Shown here one piece after another: positions 44,503 through 56,828 of a stretch of 64,000 bases of DNA. The notes under the pieces are model-generated. The model was not told where the DNA came from, did no database searches, and saw only the letters and a list, made by a program, of their open reading frames with translations. Source of the DNA: Chrysemys picta bellii (Eukaryota > Chordata > Testudines > Emydidae); NCBI RefSeq assembly GCF_011386835.1, contig NC_088795.1, positions 13,435,441-13,499,440 of the forward strand, written 5' to 3'. The position numbers and the translations under genes were made by a program. Numbering within the stretch: position 1 is the first letter of the stretch; the number at the start of each line of letters is the position of its first letter.

Positions 44503-44577
44503 TGGGTGAAATCCTGGCTCCATTTCAGTCAATAGCAAAGCCCCCTTTGACTTATTGGGGTCCGGATTTCACTCTGT
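44503..44577. mobile_element. Palindromic MITE (short)
   Basis: Inverted arms 'gggtgaaatcctggctccat' and 'ggggtccggatttcactct', centre 'aatagcaaagcccc'. Confidence 0.6.
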
Positions 44578-46599
44578 AAGTTTGTACTTTCCTTCCATTG
44601 AAAAGAACATGAGGTCAAAGTAGTCTTCAGAATTTGTAAAATAGTTTGTTCCCATACGTGTTATAACCATTTGAAAGCATGAACCCACTGATGGCGATTG
44701 GAGGGCAGCCTGTGAGTGCTAAGCCACTGGTAGCTTTTTTTGAAAGAGCGCATGGAAAACGTTCCTTCTGACATGGAATCCAGAGGGGACAGATCTTCAG
44801 GTGCTCAGTAATCACTATTGGGGAGGGGGGGCAGATTTTCAAAAGTGCTCTGCACCCCAACTGGCCACTCACTTTTAACAGTGAGGGGTTACTGGGCAAC
44901 ATGAGAGATGAGGGATATATTGGTGATTGAGAATTGGGTCTAAACTAGTCTCTCATTTAAAAAAAACAAAACAAAGGCAGTGACATTTCCAGTAACTCTG
45001 ACTAGTGGCAAAAAGAACAGGAGTACTTGTGGCACCTTAGAGACTAGTGGGTTGTCTTAGACTCCTCTGTGGCATTTTGTGTGAAGTGGGCACCAGCAAA
45101 TAATGAGAGATGGACATAGCAATGATTCACAAGCTTGCTTTAGGTTTCTGCCCCCGTCAGTACAACAAACTCTCTCCTCAGTAGCACTCTTCTGGGGTCC
45201 AAATGGCAGAGGAACCTATTTGTACTGAATGTAGGGCGGCGCACTAATATGGACTGTGATAAGCTGAGAATCCATCATGTCATTTTATGTCAATCTGTAC
45301 ATGTCTCTTTTTAACTACAAACCTCAATGACTAAGAAGAGATTTGAGTACCTGGGGGATTAGTCTTCTGGGATTAAGGCTAGTAAAATGCTCCAGCACTG
45401 TGTACTGACTGGGGAATCAAAACCCCATTAAACCAGAACTTCACCATTACCACTGCACCCCAGCAGCACTCTAAAGTGTCTGTGCTAATATAGGTTCTTG
45501 CAGATCACTGAGTTTTAGGGCAAACTCCTGCCCTGACTCTCCCAAGTTGTACAGGGGGTGGAAAGAAGTTGGGCTGCTGCAGCAGAGTATATGGTTCAGG
45601 ACCCATCCTGCCAAGGGAGGAAATGATCACTCATGAGGGTCCAGAGTTAATACATCTCACCACCTTCCTTACTGCTACTACGAAAGAATGTGCTTCCCTC
45701 CCCCAGTTCCTGCTACCAGCCTCCGTTTTCACCCGTGACGAGGCCTGGGACATGGCCAGGTTCCAAGCTGATTGCCCACCTCTCTGTGGTACTGTGGAGT
45801 GTCAATAGGGTTGTTAGCTGGGCATATTTCCTGGCCCTGAATTGAGCACACAGTCCACAAGCGGCGAGTGGGGTTCTGAGCCCTATTCCTACTCCATACT
45901 CTCATTCACACAGGACTTTGTTCATTGCATCTAACACTGGAATGCAATGCCTAGAACTGTACACAGGACCCCTCAAAACCTTAACACTCATCCTTTATGG
46001 AAGGAGTGAGAACTGAATAAAAATGAGTGTACAGAACAACAGCCAGCGGTTAGATTTCTCTCAGGAGCCTCCTGTTCTATTCCTGAACTGGCCCACAGGC
46101 CTGCTTCACTTGTGAGAGCTGTACAACCGCTTCGAAGCTTGAGGTGGAGTGAGAACTGATGGCGAACAGGTCCTGTCTTCTTCCTGTACTGGGATCCCCT
46201 GAAGCCTTTCTACCAACAGAGGCTGCAGCTTAGATTGTGAACATGAAATTCTGTCCTTTCCAGTTAGGTCACACTGAATGAGTTATGAAGCCACAAAACT
46301 TTATTATAAAAATTGCCTGTCTAAATGAGGAAAGCACATTGTTTCTGAAAATGTGCTAGCTAATATGTTTTAACACCTGCATTTAAAAAACCTTAGCATG
46401 GACAGGGAAAGTCCTGCTTAAACACAAAGTAGTTGAGGTCCATCCTCTCCTCTTACAGCTGACCTCCATTGGCTAACAGGTGAAGAATCAACAGGCCTGT
46501 CGCCAGACCAGATCCAGAGAACAGAAATGTGCTGTCTGACAGGAGCAAGGATATGAGATGGGGACAGGAGACTAAGAGGATCCTGATGGGAGCGGGGAA
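44578..46599. other. No gene recognised, apart from a 33-bp Penelope insertion
   Basis: Unassigned sequence with scattered short frames. The small Penelope piece at 45009-45041 is listed separately. Confidence 0.3.
45009..45041 (+). mobile_element. Minute Penelope-like insertion
   Basis: 'caaaaagaacaggagtactt' followed by 'gtggcaccttaga' is the same terminal sequence as at 372-410. It is flanked by exact 9-bp repeats GACTAGTGG (45000-45008 and 45042-45050), of which GACTA is also element sequence. Confidence 0.65.
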
Positions 46600-48214
46600 A
46601 AAATCCGCTCACTGTGCTGCATGTTGGTATAAATGACATGGCTAGATTCTCACTGAAACAGATCAAGGATGACTATGCTTGGCTGGGTAAGATGCGGACG
46701 GCAGCAAGGGTTTGTAATAATTTTATTCAAGGGTTAACATTTCCTATATTTAAGAAGGGGAGGGAAGGGCATAGTGATCTCGACAACTGCAGACCTGTTA
46801 GTCTGACCTCAGTAGTATGCAAGGTTTTAGAACAACTTGTGAAGGACAATTAACTGTATAGAGGTAAATGGTAAAAAGGGATGTAATAAAACATAGGGTT
46901 ACAAAAGGCAGGTCATGCCAGACTAAAGAGAAAATAACTGATATTTTTACCTAAGGGAAGTGCAGTAGATCTAATATACTTGGGCTTCAGTTAAGCATTT
47001 GATATGGTAGCACATGGGGAAATTTAGTTAAATTAGGGAAGATGGGGATCAGTACAAGGATTGTAAAGCGGATAAGGAACTGGCTAAAGGGGAAAAGGCA
47101 ACAGGTTGTGCTGAAAGGTGAATTATTGCACTGGAGGGAGGTTATTAGTGGAGTTCCTCAAGGCTCATTCTTGGGACCCATCTTAATCAATATTTTTATT
47201 AATGACCTTGGTACAAAAAGTAAGTGTGTGCTAATGAAATACGCTGATACAAAGTAGGGAGGTTTGGAATAATTCAGATCTTCTGGTATAATATCTTGAA
47301 GACTGGATTGACAGAAATGGGATGAAATTCAATAGTATGAAGTCCAAGGTCATGCACTTAAGATCTAATAATTTGTGCTACAAATTGGGGGTTCACCAAC
47401 TGGAAGAGACAGAGGAGGAGAAACCTCCGGGTATGTGAATCAATCACAGGAAGACAATAAGACACCAGCTGTGAAAACAGGCAAATGCAATCCTAGGATG
47501 GATTAGCTGAGGCACTTCCAGTAGAGATGAAGTATTAATGCTGTTATACAAGCCTGATAAGATCTCTGGAATACTGGTGCACAGTTCTGGTCATCCATGT
47601 TGAAGAAAAGTTAAATTGGAACAGGTGCAGAGAAGTGCTACTAGGATGGTTGAGGGAATGGAGGGCCTATCTCCTGAGAGGAGACTGGGGCCAAAAAGGA
47701 ATTTCCCCTCTTCCCCAGTGTAGTCAGGAAGGGTTTTTATCTCCTTTCTCTGAAGCATCAGGGATGGTGATGGCTGGAGAGAGTAAGATGGGGGAGGGTT
47801 CTGCGGTGGCACTGAGCATTCTCTGTCATAAGCGATTGGCTGACTCATTCTTACTCACATGCTTGGGGTCGAACTGATCCCCATATGTGGGGTTGGAAAG
47901 GAATTTCCCCCACATCAGATTGGCAGTGACCTTGGGGTTTTTTGCCTTCCTCTGCAGCGTGTGGGTGCAGGTCACTTGCCAGAATTACCTGGGTATGTCT
48001 CACTTAATTATTTCCCTGCCATTGTGGGGCCCTCAAGCACTGGTGGTTGTCTGCCTGTGATGCACAACAGCCCAGCAGCCTGTGGGCTGTAATACTTCGG
48101 TCTGAGTTTGGTTGTTAGGTTTAGTGTGCAGCTGTTGGGTGGTGCAGGTGGCCTGTGAGAGAGAGATGCAGGAGGTCAGACTAGATGATCTGGTGGTCCC
48201 TTCTCACCTTAAAC
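46600..48214 (+). mobile_element. CR1 LINE, internally deleted, plus strand
   Basis: The frame at 46614-46853 begins LHVGINDMARFSL, resembling the CR1 ORF1 esterase motif (GTND type). It then jumps to reverse-transcriptase sequence FPIFKKGREGHSDLDNCRPVSLTS. Further on, 47042-47257 has RIRNWLKGKRQQVVLKG, VISGVPQGS.LGP and FINDL; the catalytic box is degraded to KYADTK. From about 47690 the 3' UTR follows ('ccttggggttttttgccttc', 'aggaggtcagactagatgat'). Frameshifts and stops throughout; not functional. Confidence 0.85.
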
Positions 48215-48470
48215 TCTGTTTAAACTCAACTTACCCTGTCTGCACGATGAATTTAAAATGTGTGTATTGAAGCATATTAGCTAGCGCTCTTACAAATTAT
48301 TTTCATGCTGTATGTGGAGGTGGTGTCCTCCCATGGCATCTGTGGTCCCCCATTACCTGCCAGGATAGCCAATAGCAAGGAAAAGGAAATTAAATTGCTA
48401 GAAAAGAGAAACTGAGAAAACATGACAAGAAGCTAGAGGTAAAACAAACCTAAGCACAGATAAATAAATA
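48215..48470. other. No gene recognised
   Basis: Short unassigned interval. Confidence 0.3.
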
Positions 48471-48667
48471 CACCTCTACCCCCGATATAATGCGACCCAA
48501 TCTAACATGAATTCTGATATAACGCGGTAAAACAGTGCTCCAGGGTGGCGGGGCTGCGCAGTCCAGCGGATCAAAGCAAGTTCAATATAACGCGGTCTCA
48601 CGTATAACGCGGTAAGATTTTTTTTTTTTTTGGCTCCCGAGGACAGTGTTATATCGAGGTAGAGGTG
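48471..48667. mobile_element. Tc1/mariner-type MITE (family 1, copy B)
   Basis: Ends CACCTCTACCCCCGATATAA / TTATATCGAGGTAGAGGTG with TA on both sides (48469-48470 and 48668-48669). Shares its body ('cggatcaaagcaagttc', 'gctcc.gaggacag') with copy A at 13091-13277. A T12 tract is expanded near 48620. Confidence 0.9.
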
Positions 48668-48681
48668 TAAATCCAGCAGCA

Positions 48682-48703
48682 TTTTTGTTGTTGTTGTTGT
48701 TTT
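48682..48703. repeat. (GTT)n microsatellite
   Basis: About seven GTT units immediately right of the mariner copy. Confidence 0.8.
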
Positions 48704-49540
48704 TTGCTATTTCATGCCAAGTATAAAGGCAGTTTTTGCCTGAAGTGAACTGCCCACTTACGCTGACTGAAGATCTATAGAACAGCAAGCAGTAAAAAGT
48801 GCTCTTTCATACTTACTTTTTCCTCTTCTTCTTCTTCTGGTGAGCCTAGAAAGTCCATTAAATGCAATGAAGATATGGGGATGTTTACTTCTGTCTTTTT
48901 TTGGTATAGCTCAAGTCAGACTTTGGAACCCTGCTTCTTCTGCAGTCTACAAAAAGTTCTCTGTACTCTACTACAGCTGGGGTGCTAGCGAATGCTACAG
49001 CTCAACGATGCAGGAGCGTTTCCATTATAGTTTTCTGTTGCTCGTCACTTGAAACACTTATCTGTCAAGATTACATCTTCTAGGCTTGTTCCTTACCAGA
49101 GGGGTGGTTTTATTTGAAAGTCTGAAAATGAGTCAGCCATTTTTCAGTATCAGAACACAGGTGGTGAAAGGAATATATTTTTCCCATTATAAAAAAAAAT
49201 CTTACACTGTTTTCCTGAAGAGTCTTAACACTGAGATGGCTGGAATAGAAAGATGGAAACTGGCAGGGGTGTGTGTAACAAGCATGTTAGACATGTGGCT
49301 AGTCACCAGTGGAGGGTTACCATGTAGGCAGTAATTTTGCTCAGGTAGAGTTCTCCTCATAAGGGCAGGCTCAAACACTACAGGCATCTCATTGTGTCAT
49401 AGCACATGCAGCCTTATTTCTTGCATCTCCCAGCTCTCAAGTGCTTGAACATGCAACCTTAGCATTGTCTTCAAACACATTTTTAATGGCATGTGTGGTG
49501 TAGGGGTGATTCTTAGATGCCAGCTGCTGTTTGAAGTTCA
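48704..49540. other. No gene or repeat recognised
   Basis: Includes a (TTC)n-like tract at about 48825-48838. Open frames have no domains. Confidence 0.3.
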
Positions 49541-50300
49541 GATTGCAACAGGAAACCAGTGGGCTTTTTACTATCTGAGTCTGGCTAAGGGGTTGCAAAC
49601 TTGCCATTTGAAAGCAGCCTTTGACACTGTTGTCCATGCTTTTGTTACCTCAAGATTATCGTCTTACATACCCTGTATGTGGGGTTACACCTTCAAACCA
49701 TTTGGTGATTGAAGCCGTTGCGTTCTGCACCAGCTCGCTTATTGAGTGGGACCCCTTTGGCACACATGACCCTGGTGCTCTCTGATCTGCACTGGTGCCC
49801 ACTGGCCTCCAGGAGGAGCATAAGACGTTGGTTATGAATGATAAAGCCCTAAATGACCTGGGACTGGCTGACCTGAAGGAAACCCCTCTCCTGAGGCTGT
49901 ACTTCCACAGCGGTCAGAAGGGGTATCCAAGCTGGATCCCTCTTCTTATACAAGAGAAGATAGGGTTCCCACTGGGTTTTCTACGTGGGATCAGACTGTG
50001 GAACTTGCTCACCCTGCAGTTTGAAGGATCCCAAATTTGGCAACCCTTCAAGCTTATCTGATAGAGGTTTTGGGGAGGGCTGAGGGTAAGCGTCCCACAC
50101 CAATGAATGGGCAGAGAAGAGTGTTTTTTAGGAGGATGGCTGGTTGATTTGCTGTTGGAATTATTATAGCGCTGCTGGGATTTTGTTGTATTCCTGATTG
50201 TTAGAGTCCCTAAAGCATTATCTTTATTCTCTAAATACTGGAAATATATATTTGAAAGGAGGCCCAACATGATCCTGGATGTTTCAGAGAACAGGAACTT
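49541..50300 (+). mobile_element. L2-like LINE 3' region
   Basis: 'gctctctgatctgcactgg', 'gatgataaagccctaaatg'-type sequence and 'cctgggactggctgacctga' encode LHW.P..., NDKALNDLGLADL and the following RLYF stretch, the C-terminal reverse-transcriptase region of L2-type elements. The frame 49795-50061 is the surviving piece. Heavily decayed. Confidence 0.65.
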
Positions 50301-50394
50301 CCAAAATTTACTAACCAAACAGCCTCATTGACAACCTGACAGGAGCCAGAGTTCTGCACCTTATACCAGATAAACTGCACCTGCCTTCATAGGA

Positions 50395-50470
50395 AGGCTG
50401 GCCTAGGGCTTGGCAGTTCTGTTCTCAGCTCTGTCATGCACTCTGTGTGTGACCCTCTGTTAATCTCTCT
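50395..50470 (+). mobile_element. SINE fragment (tRNA-type body)
   Basis: 'ttctcagctctgtcatgcac' then 'tgtgtgtgaccctctgttaatctc' resembles the middle of a MIR/Cry-type SINE. Confidence 0.4.
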
Positions 50471-50473
50471 TGA

Positions 50474-52839
50474 ACATAACATAAGAATGGCCCTACTGGG
50501 TCAGACCAAAGGTCCATCTAGCCTAGTATCCTGTCTTCCAACAGTGGCCAGTGCCAGGTGCCCCAGAGGGAATGAACAGTACAGGTTATCATCAAGTGAT
50601 CCATCCCCTGTCGCTCATTCCCAGCTTCTGGCAAACCGAGGCTAGGGACACCATTCCTGCCCATCCTGGCTAATAGCCATTGATGGACCTATCCTCCATG
50701 AATTTATCTAGTTCTTTTTTGAACCCTGTTATGGTCTTGGCCTTCACAACATCCTCTGGCAAGGAGTTCCACAGGTTGACTGTGCATTGTGTGAAGAAAT
50801 ACTTCCTTTTATTTGTTTTAAACTTGCTGCCTATTAATTTCATTTGGTGCCCCCTAGTTCTTGTGTTATGAGGAGGAGTAAACAACATTTCCTTATCTAC
50901 TTTCTCTACACCAGTCATGATTTTATAGACCTCAATCATATCTCCCCTTAGCTGTCTCTTTTTTCAAGCTGAAAAGTCCCAGTCTTTTAAATCTCTCCTC
51001 ATACAGAAGCCGTTCCAGACTCCTAATCTTCTTTGTTGCCCTTTTCTGAACCTTTTCCAATTCCAATCTTTTTTGAGATGGGGCAACCACATCTGCACAC
51101 AGTATTCAAGATGTGGGCATACCATGGATTTATATAGAGGCAACATGATATTTTCTGTCCTATTATCTATCCCTTTCTTAATTATTCCCAGCATTCTGTT
51201 CGCTTTTTTTGACTGCCGCTGCACACTGAGTGGATGTTTTCAGAGAACTATCCACAATGACTCCAAGATCTTTCTTGAGTGGTAACAACTAATTTAGACC
51301 CCATCATTTTATATGTATAGTTGGGATTATGCTTTCCAACGTGCATTACTTTGCATTTATCAACATTAAATTTCATCTGTCGTTTTGTTGCCCAGTCACC
51401 CAGTTTTGAGAGATCCTTTTGTAGCCCTTCGTAGTCTGCCTGGATCTTAATTATCTTTAGTAATTTTGTATCATCTGCAAATTTTGCCACCTCACTGTTT
51501 ACCCCTTTTTCCAGATCATTTATGAATATGTTGAATAGGACTGTTCCCAGAACAGACCTCTGGGGGACACCACTATTTACCTCTCTCCATTCTGAAAACT
51601 GACTATTTATACCTACCCTTTGTTTCCTATCTTTTAACCAGTTATCAATCCATGAGAGCACCTTCCCTCTTATCCCATGGCACCCTACTTTGTGTAAGTG
51701 CCTTTGGTGAGGGACCTTGTCAAGGGCTTTCTGGAAAATTTAAGTACACTTGGTCCACATGCTTGTTGACTCCCTCAAAGAATTCTAGTAGATTGGTGAC
51801 GCATGCTTTCCCTTTATTAAAACCATGTTGACTCTTCTTCAACAAATTGTTTATCTATATGTCTGACACTATTGTCCTTTATTTTAGTTTTCCTGGTATT
51901 GAAGTCAGGCTTACAAGCCTGTAATTGCCAGGGTCACCTCTGGAGCCCTTTTAAAAAATTGGCGTCACATTAGCTATCCTCCAGTCATCTGGTACAGAAG
52001 CTGATTTAAATGATAGGTTACAGACGACCGTTAGTAGTTCTGAAGGAACTCAAATGTGAAATTGCAGAACTCTTGGGTGAATACCATCTGGTCCTGGTGA
52101 CTTATTGCTGTTTAATTTATCAATTTGTTCCAAAACCTTCTCTAAAGATACCTCAATCTGGGACAGTTCCTCAGATCTGTCACCTAAAAAGAATGGGTGA
52201 GCTTTGCGAATCTCCCTCACATCCTCAGCCATGAAGACTGATGCAAATAATTCATTTAGTTTCTCCGCAATGGCCTTATCCTTGAATGCTCCTTTAGCAC
52301 CTCGATCGTGATTGGCCCCACATGTTGTTTAGCAGGCTTCCTGCTTCTGATGTACTTTAAAAAAAAAATTGCTATTACTTTTTAAGTCTTTGGCTAACTG
52401 TTCCTCAAATTCTTTTTTTGGCCTTCCTAATTGTATTTTTACACTTCATTTGCCAGTGTTTATGCTCCTTTCTATTTTCCGCGGTAGGATTTAACTTCCA
52501 CTTTTTAAAGGATGCCTTTTTGCCTCTCACTGCTTCTTTTACTTTGTTGTTTAACCACAATGGCTCTCTTTTTGGTTCTCTGACTATGTTTATTAATTTG
52601 GGGTATACATTTAAGTTGAGCCTCTATTACGGTGTCTTTTAAAAAGTTTCCATGCAGCTTGCAGAGATTTCACTTTTGGCACTGTGCCTTTTAATTTCTG
52701 TTTAACTGACCTCCTCATTTTTGTGTAGTTCCCCTTTCTGAAATTAAATGCTACCATGTTGGGCCACTGAGGTGTTTTTCTTGTCACAGGGATGTTAAAT
52801 TCAATTATATTATGGTCACTAATTATATTATTGGCCTTA
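50474..52839 (-). mobile_element. CR1 LINE, 2.4 kb, minus strand (ORF2 end plus 3' UTR)
   Basis: On the minus strand, in order: endonuclease end (SDHNIIEFNIPV at about 52810-52790), linker, SNKSPGPDGIHPRVL (near 52090), reverse-transcriptase blocks SWIDNWLKDRKQRVGINS, NSGVPQRSVLGTVLFNIFINDL and the catalytic box KFADDTKLL (about 51470-51484), then YKSMVCPHLEYCVQMW, and the end [21 protein letters not shown]. The 3' UTR ends 'catctagcctag...' near 50510. The catalytic aspartates are kept, but frameshifts split the protein into at least five frames. The 5' end is cut by the MITE at 52840. Confidence 0.92.
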
Positions 52840-53110
52840 GGATATGTCTGCACAGCAGCTGTGAGGTGTAAATCCTTGTGCATCTAGGCAGAAGTGCACG
52901 ATAATGTCACTGCAGCCGGGGTGCAATGGGTGGTAGCTCAGGTTAGCCACCCAAATATCTACTCGTTGGGTTTGGTGGGATTGTACTCAGCTGGCTAGCC
53001 CAACCTGCTGTTTTTGCCACTGTGGCCACGCTACTATTTTTGGGTGCTACCCTGAGCAGAACTAGTGCATGTCTGTCTAGCTGTGCTGGGAATTACACTG
53101 CCCAGCTGGG
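52840..53110. mobile_element. Harbinger-like MITE at the CR1 5' edge
   Basis: Begins GGATATGTCTGCACAGC right after TTA (52837-52839), the same end as the MITE at 28848. The body 'ctgtctagctgtgctgggaattacac' is family-like. The right terminus is degraded. Confidence 0.65.
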
Positions 53111-53704
53111 GATGCTAATGCTGCCTTATCTCACAGGCGAGGCATGAGATTAATGGTTGTGAGGTACTCACACTATAGTGATTAGCGCTTGAGAAGTCTG
53201 GAAACTAATAATAATTTAAGACCGAGGCAGAGCCAGCTGAGATCTCTGGTCCCAGCATGTAAAGGGGCCAAGGTGCTGGAATTGAAGTCCCTGGGGCTGC
53301 ATGCTTGCAGGTAGGGTGAGGGTGGCAACATTTTGAGATTAATAGAGCAGGTTTGTAGACAGTCCTGCTAGGGAAACAGTACTGAGATGGAAAAAGAACT
53401 GACATTCTGACCTGTTTCTCTGCAGAAATGCAATTTGGGAATAAATAATGTGCCTGAAGTGAAGAGTTCTTTATAATCATGGAAGCCAAGAGGAAAGAGC
53501 ACTTGGACCCCAGGCTGGCTTACAATAGGCTGAATTCTGGTGCCTGAAACTACAAAATGTTGGGTTTTCTGTTTGTTTTTTTTAAACTTATAACTAAAGC
53601 ACAGTGTGTTAAAGTACATGTCTACTCTGAAAAATGACCCTGTGAAAATGGGACAGTGGGGCACCATATCTCATGGTGTTTTCTGAATCAAATATACTTG
53701 GGAG
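53111..53704. other. No gene or repeat recognised
   Basis: Unassigned. The minus-strand frames (94 and 99 codons) have no domain. Confidence 0.3.
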
Positions 53705-53905
53705 TGGGGAGGGATAGCACAGTGGTTTGAGTATTGACCTGCTAAACCCAGGGTTGTAAATTCAATCCTTGAGGGGGCCATTTAGGGATCTGGGGCAAAA
53801 ATCAGTACTTGGTCCTGCTAGTGAAGGCAGGGGGCTGGACTTGATGACCTTTCAAGGTCCCTTCCAGTTCTAGGAGATGGGCTATCTCCATTAATTTCTA
53901 ATTTC
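53705..53905 (+). mobile_element. tRNA-headed SINE with CR1-type tail
   Basis: tRNA-derived head 'gggatagcacagtggtttgagtattgac' with A-box and 'ggttgtaaattcaatcc' as B-box (anticodon-loop region CTGCTAA). The tail 'ggactt.gatgacctttcaaggtcccttccag' is the CR1 3' end, which would let CR1 machinery mobilise it. Confidence 0.85.
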
Positions 53906-54202
53906 TTGGTTTACAAGGGGAAAAAAGGGGGGGGGGGGGGAAGTATGACTGCCATCTGTCCATACTGCACAGCCTCACCTGTGAGAGATTTTGCAGGCCA
54001 AGTTAATCCATGGGACTGCATAGGCATTGGTGAGGGTCTGTCTGTGTAATTGGAACTTGGTAAATGTTTTGATTCACAAGAAGGAATCCAATCTAGCTCA
54101 GTCTCCCGAAGTTGTTGCCTTTTGCAGAGCTAATGGCAGTAACAAACAGTAAAAGTTTTATTTTTAAAATTCTAGTCAGAACAGGACAAATGCTGAGTGT
54201 TT

Positions 54203-54412
54203 GGCAGCATAGGGCAGTGGTTAGGAAACTAGCTTGGGACTTCAGACCTGGGTTCAATTACCTGCTGTACTCCCCCAATTCCTGTGTAACTTCCCCCTCT
54301 GTACAATGCGGATAATAGCACTGCTCTGCCCCATAAGGGGAGTGGTAAGATAAAGGTAAAGATTGACACCGTATCCGAGCACTTTAATGGTGGTCATAAG
54401 TGCTTCTTCAAA
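54203..54412 (+). mobile_element. Turtle tRNA-derived SINE (Cry-type)
   Basis: 'gggcagtggttaggaaactagcttggga' (A-box), 'gacctgggttcaattacc' (B-box), then 'cctctgtacaatgcggataatagcactg' and 'aaagattgacaccgtatccgagcac'. Nearly full length. Confidence 0.85.
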
Positions 54413-54835
54413 GCAATGCACAAAATAAACTAACCCTCAGAGCACCCTGTGAAGAAGGTAACTACAGATGTGACCCAACTCAAAACCCTGTATCCCAGTG
54501 CTCTTCGGGGTGAGGGCGGAGTTTAGACCCAAATAAGAACTTCTCAGGAGGTCCCTGTCTCCATGATGTAGCAAACAAAACTCAAACTCTGGGGATATTT
54601 GGTTCCACACACTGTGGCTTAGACCCACTTCTATTTATCATCTACCATGTTACTGATGGGGAAACTAGACAGGGAGCCTTCAGTCTCTTACCTGAGATCA
54701 TACAGCAGATATGTAGCAGAGCCAGGGTTAGCCTTCAGTCCTTTGTTTTCAGCCCTGTGCTCGGCTCCTACTGCCTCGCGTGGAATGATTAGGGCCAGTT
54801 TCTGGATCCGAATGGGGGGCTGGAAGGGAAGAGGG
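54413..54835. other. No gene recognised
   Basis: Short unassigned interval between a SINE and a hAT element. It includes a SINE-like scrap 'ctgatggggaaactagacag'. Confidence 0.35.
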
Positions 54836-54843
54836 GTGTCTGG

Positions 54844-55831
54844 TAGGGTTGCCAACTTTCTAATCGCACAAAACCGAACACCCTAGCCCCTTCCCTGAGG
54901 CTCTGCCCCCACTTACTACATTCCCCCTCCGTTTGGGGGCTTGCTCTAGGGCAGGGGGTTGGGGTGTGGAAGGGGGTGAGGGTTCTAACTTGGAGTGTGG
55001 GTGCTGGGGAGGGGCCAGAAATGAGGGGTTCAGGGTGTGGGAGGGGGCTCCAGGCTGGGGCAGGGGGTTCGGGTGTGGGAGGTGGTGATGGATCTGGCTG
55101 GGGGTGTGGGCTCTAGGGTGGGGCCAGGGATGAGGGGTTTAGGGTGCAGGAGGGGGCTCCAGGCTGGGGGGTGGGGCAGAGGAATTCAGGGTGTGAGGGG
55201 AGGTTCTGAACTGGGGCAGGGTTTGGGGTGGAGGAGGGGGTAAGGGCTCCATCTGGGGGTGCAGGCTCTGGGGTGGGGCTGGGGATGAAAGGTTCAGGCT
55301 GAGGGAGGGGGCTGTGGGTTGAGTTGGGGGTTAGGGTGCAGGGGGGTGAGGCCTCCGGGGTGGGGATGAAGGGTTTGGGGTGCAGGAGGGGGTTCCAGGT
55401 TTGGAGGGGCTCAGGGCTGGGGCAGGGGGGTTTGGACTCGGAGTTTGGGTGTGGACTTACCTGTGTTAGCTCCCAGTCAGCAGCACAGTGAGGATAAGGC
55501 AGGCTTCCTGCTTGTCCTGACTCCACACTGCACCACGGAAGCGGCCGGCAGGACTGGCTCCTAGGCGGAGGTGCAGCAGGCGTCTCTGCGTGCTGCTCTT
55601 GCCTGCAGGCACCGCCCCCGCAGCTCCCATTGGCCATGGTTCCCGGCTAATGGGAGTGCAGAGCCAGGACAGGGCACAGCATGGAGCCAGGACAGGTAGG
55701 GACTAGCCTGCCTTAGCTCCGCAGCACCACCAACTGGACTTTTAACAGCCCAGTCGGCGGTGCTGACCATAGTCGCCAGGGTCCCTTTTTGACTGGGTGT
55801 TCCAGTCAAAAACCAGACACCTGGTCACCTA
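54844..55831. mobile_element. 1-kb G-rich hAT element with 8-bp target duplication
   Basis: Left end TAGGGTTGCCAAC, right end decayed to CTGGTCACCTA. Exact 8-bp duplication GTGTCTGG (54836-54843 and 55832-55839). The body is a tandem array of a G-rich unit (about 54950-55440) followed by unique sequence with 'cgacc/gactggg' blocks. Overlapping frames of up to 174 codons arise from stop-poor composition. No transposase. Confidence 0.9.
54950..55440 (+). repeat. G-rich minisatellite inside hAT
   Basis: Degenerate units of very roughly 95 bp built on 'gggtgtgggctct.ggggtgg', 'ggccagggatgaggggtt' and 'aggagggggctccaggctgg'. A single unit in reverse occurs at 44428-44484. Confidence 0.75.
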
Positions 55832-55839
55832 GTGTCTGG

Positions 55840-56733
55840 CATGCTCCTTTCTGTTGCAAACTGTGATGGGGTATAGGCCCTAAGACTCCTGTTACCCCTT
55901 GCCAGTGTGAGGCCCGTTAGCTCATCAGACTATGCCTGGTGGTGGGGGTGAGTCAGACCCAAGTTTTAGTATCAGCCCCAGCAGAAGAGGGCGAGGGGAG
56001 GCAGAGGCTGTCAGTGGCTTTGAGGAAGCCATACAAGAAGGAGCGGCAGTAGTGGAGGCTGCAGCTCTGTGACAGACACTGGCAAACAGGGAAAAGGTGG
56101 GAAAAGCCTGGGGAGGTGCTGAGGGATTGTAAGGAGTGCTGCTGAGCTGTCTAAGGGGGCTGCAACCCAGGGCAGGGGGCAGGCCTGGGTGGCTCTCCTG
56201 CCCCTCCCCCACCTCGAGGTGAGAAGTACAAACTAAGGGGAGTTCCATAGGGGATCAGGGTGTAGTCTCAGTGCAGGAACTGAAGGGTCATGATCTAAAG
56301 TTTGCATAATGTTGCAAGCTGCAACCTCTTCTCATGGTGCGTTCGCAGCGGTGAGTCAGACAATTCTAGCCTACTTCAGATTGGGCAGAGCTGCCAAGTT
56401 TGTGAATTGTCAGTGATAGCTTTAATTGAAGCAATTCATTATAACACAAGCAAAAGCCCAAAGCAAGTTACAGACAAGGGGGGGGGGGAGGTATGCAAAC
56501 ACGGGAGAGCAAAGACTTCATTACACTCAAGCCTCCAGCAGCTCTGTAAATGTTCCTGTAATTAAAACACATTATCATTTCTTTTTATCTCCCAACAGTT
56601 GTATGGATTTAGAGCGCTATGCACCAATTAAATCTAGAGAGTGAGTTAACAAAGCACTTGGCTTTGGGGTAAATTTGCTAGACTAGTATCTGGAGCAGTG
56701 AACAACCAGTTACACAGCTTGGGAAGAAATTCC
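55840..56733. other. Unassigned; possible LTR fragment
   Basis: 55860-56250 is GC-rich with an LTR-like texture ('gtgaggcccgttagctcatc', 'aggcagaggctg'), but no paired ends or target repeat were found. 56250-56733 is unassigned, with a G10 run near 56479. Confidence 0.3.
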
Positions 56734-56828
56734 TTATAGGTGAAATTATCAGGGGGTAGCAGTGTTAGTCTGTATCCACAAAAACAACAAGGAGTCCGGT
56801 AGCACCTTAAAGACTAACAGATTTATTT

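Noticed and set aside
55113..55637. 174-codon proline-rich minus-strand frame
   Set aside because: Reverse reading of the G-rich minisatellite inside a hAT element.
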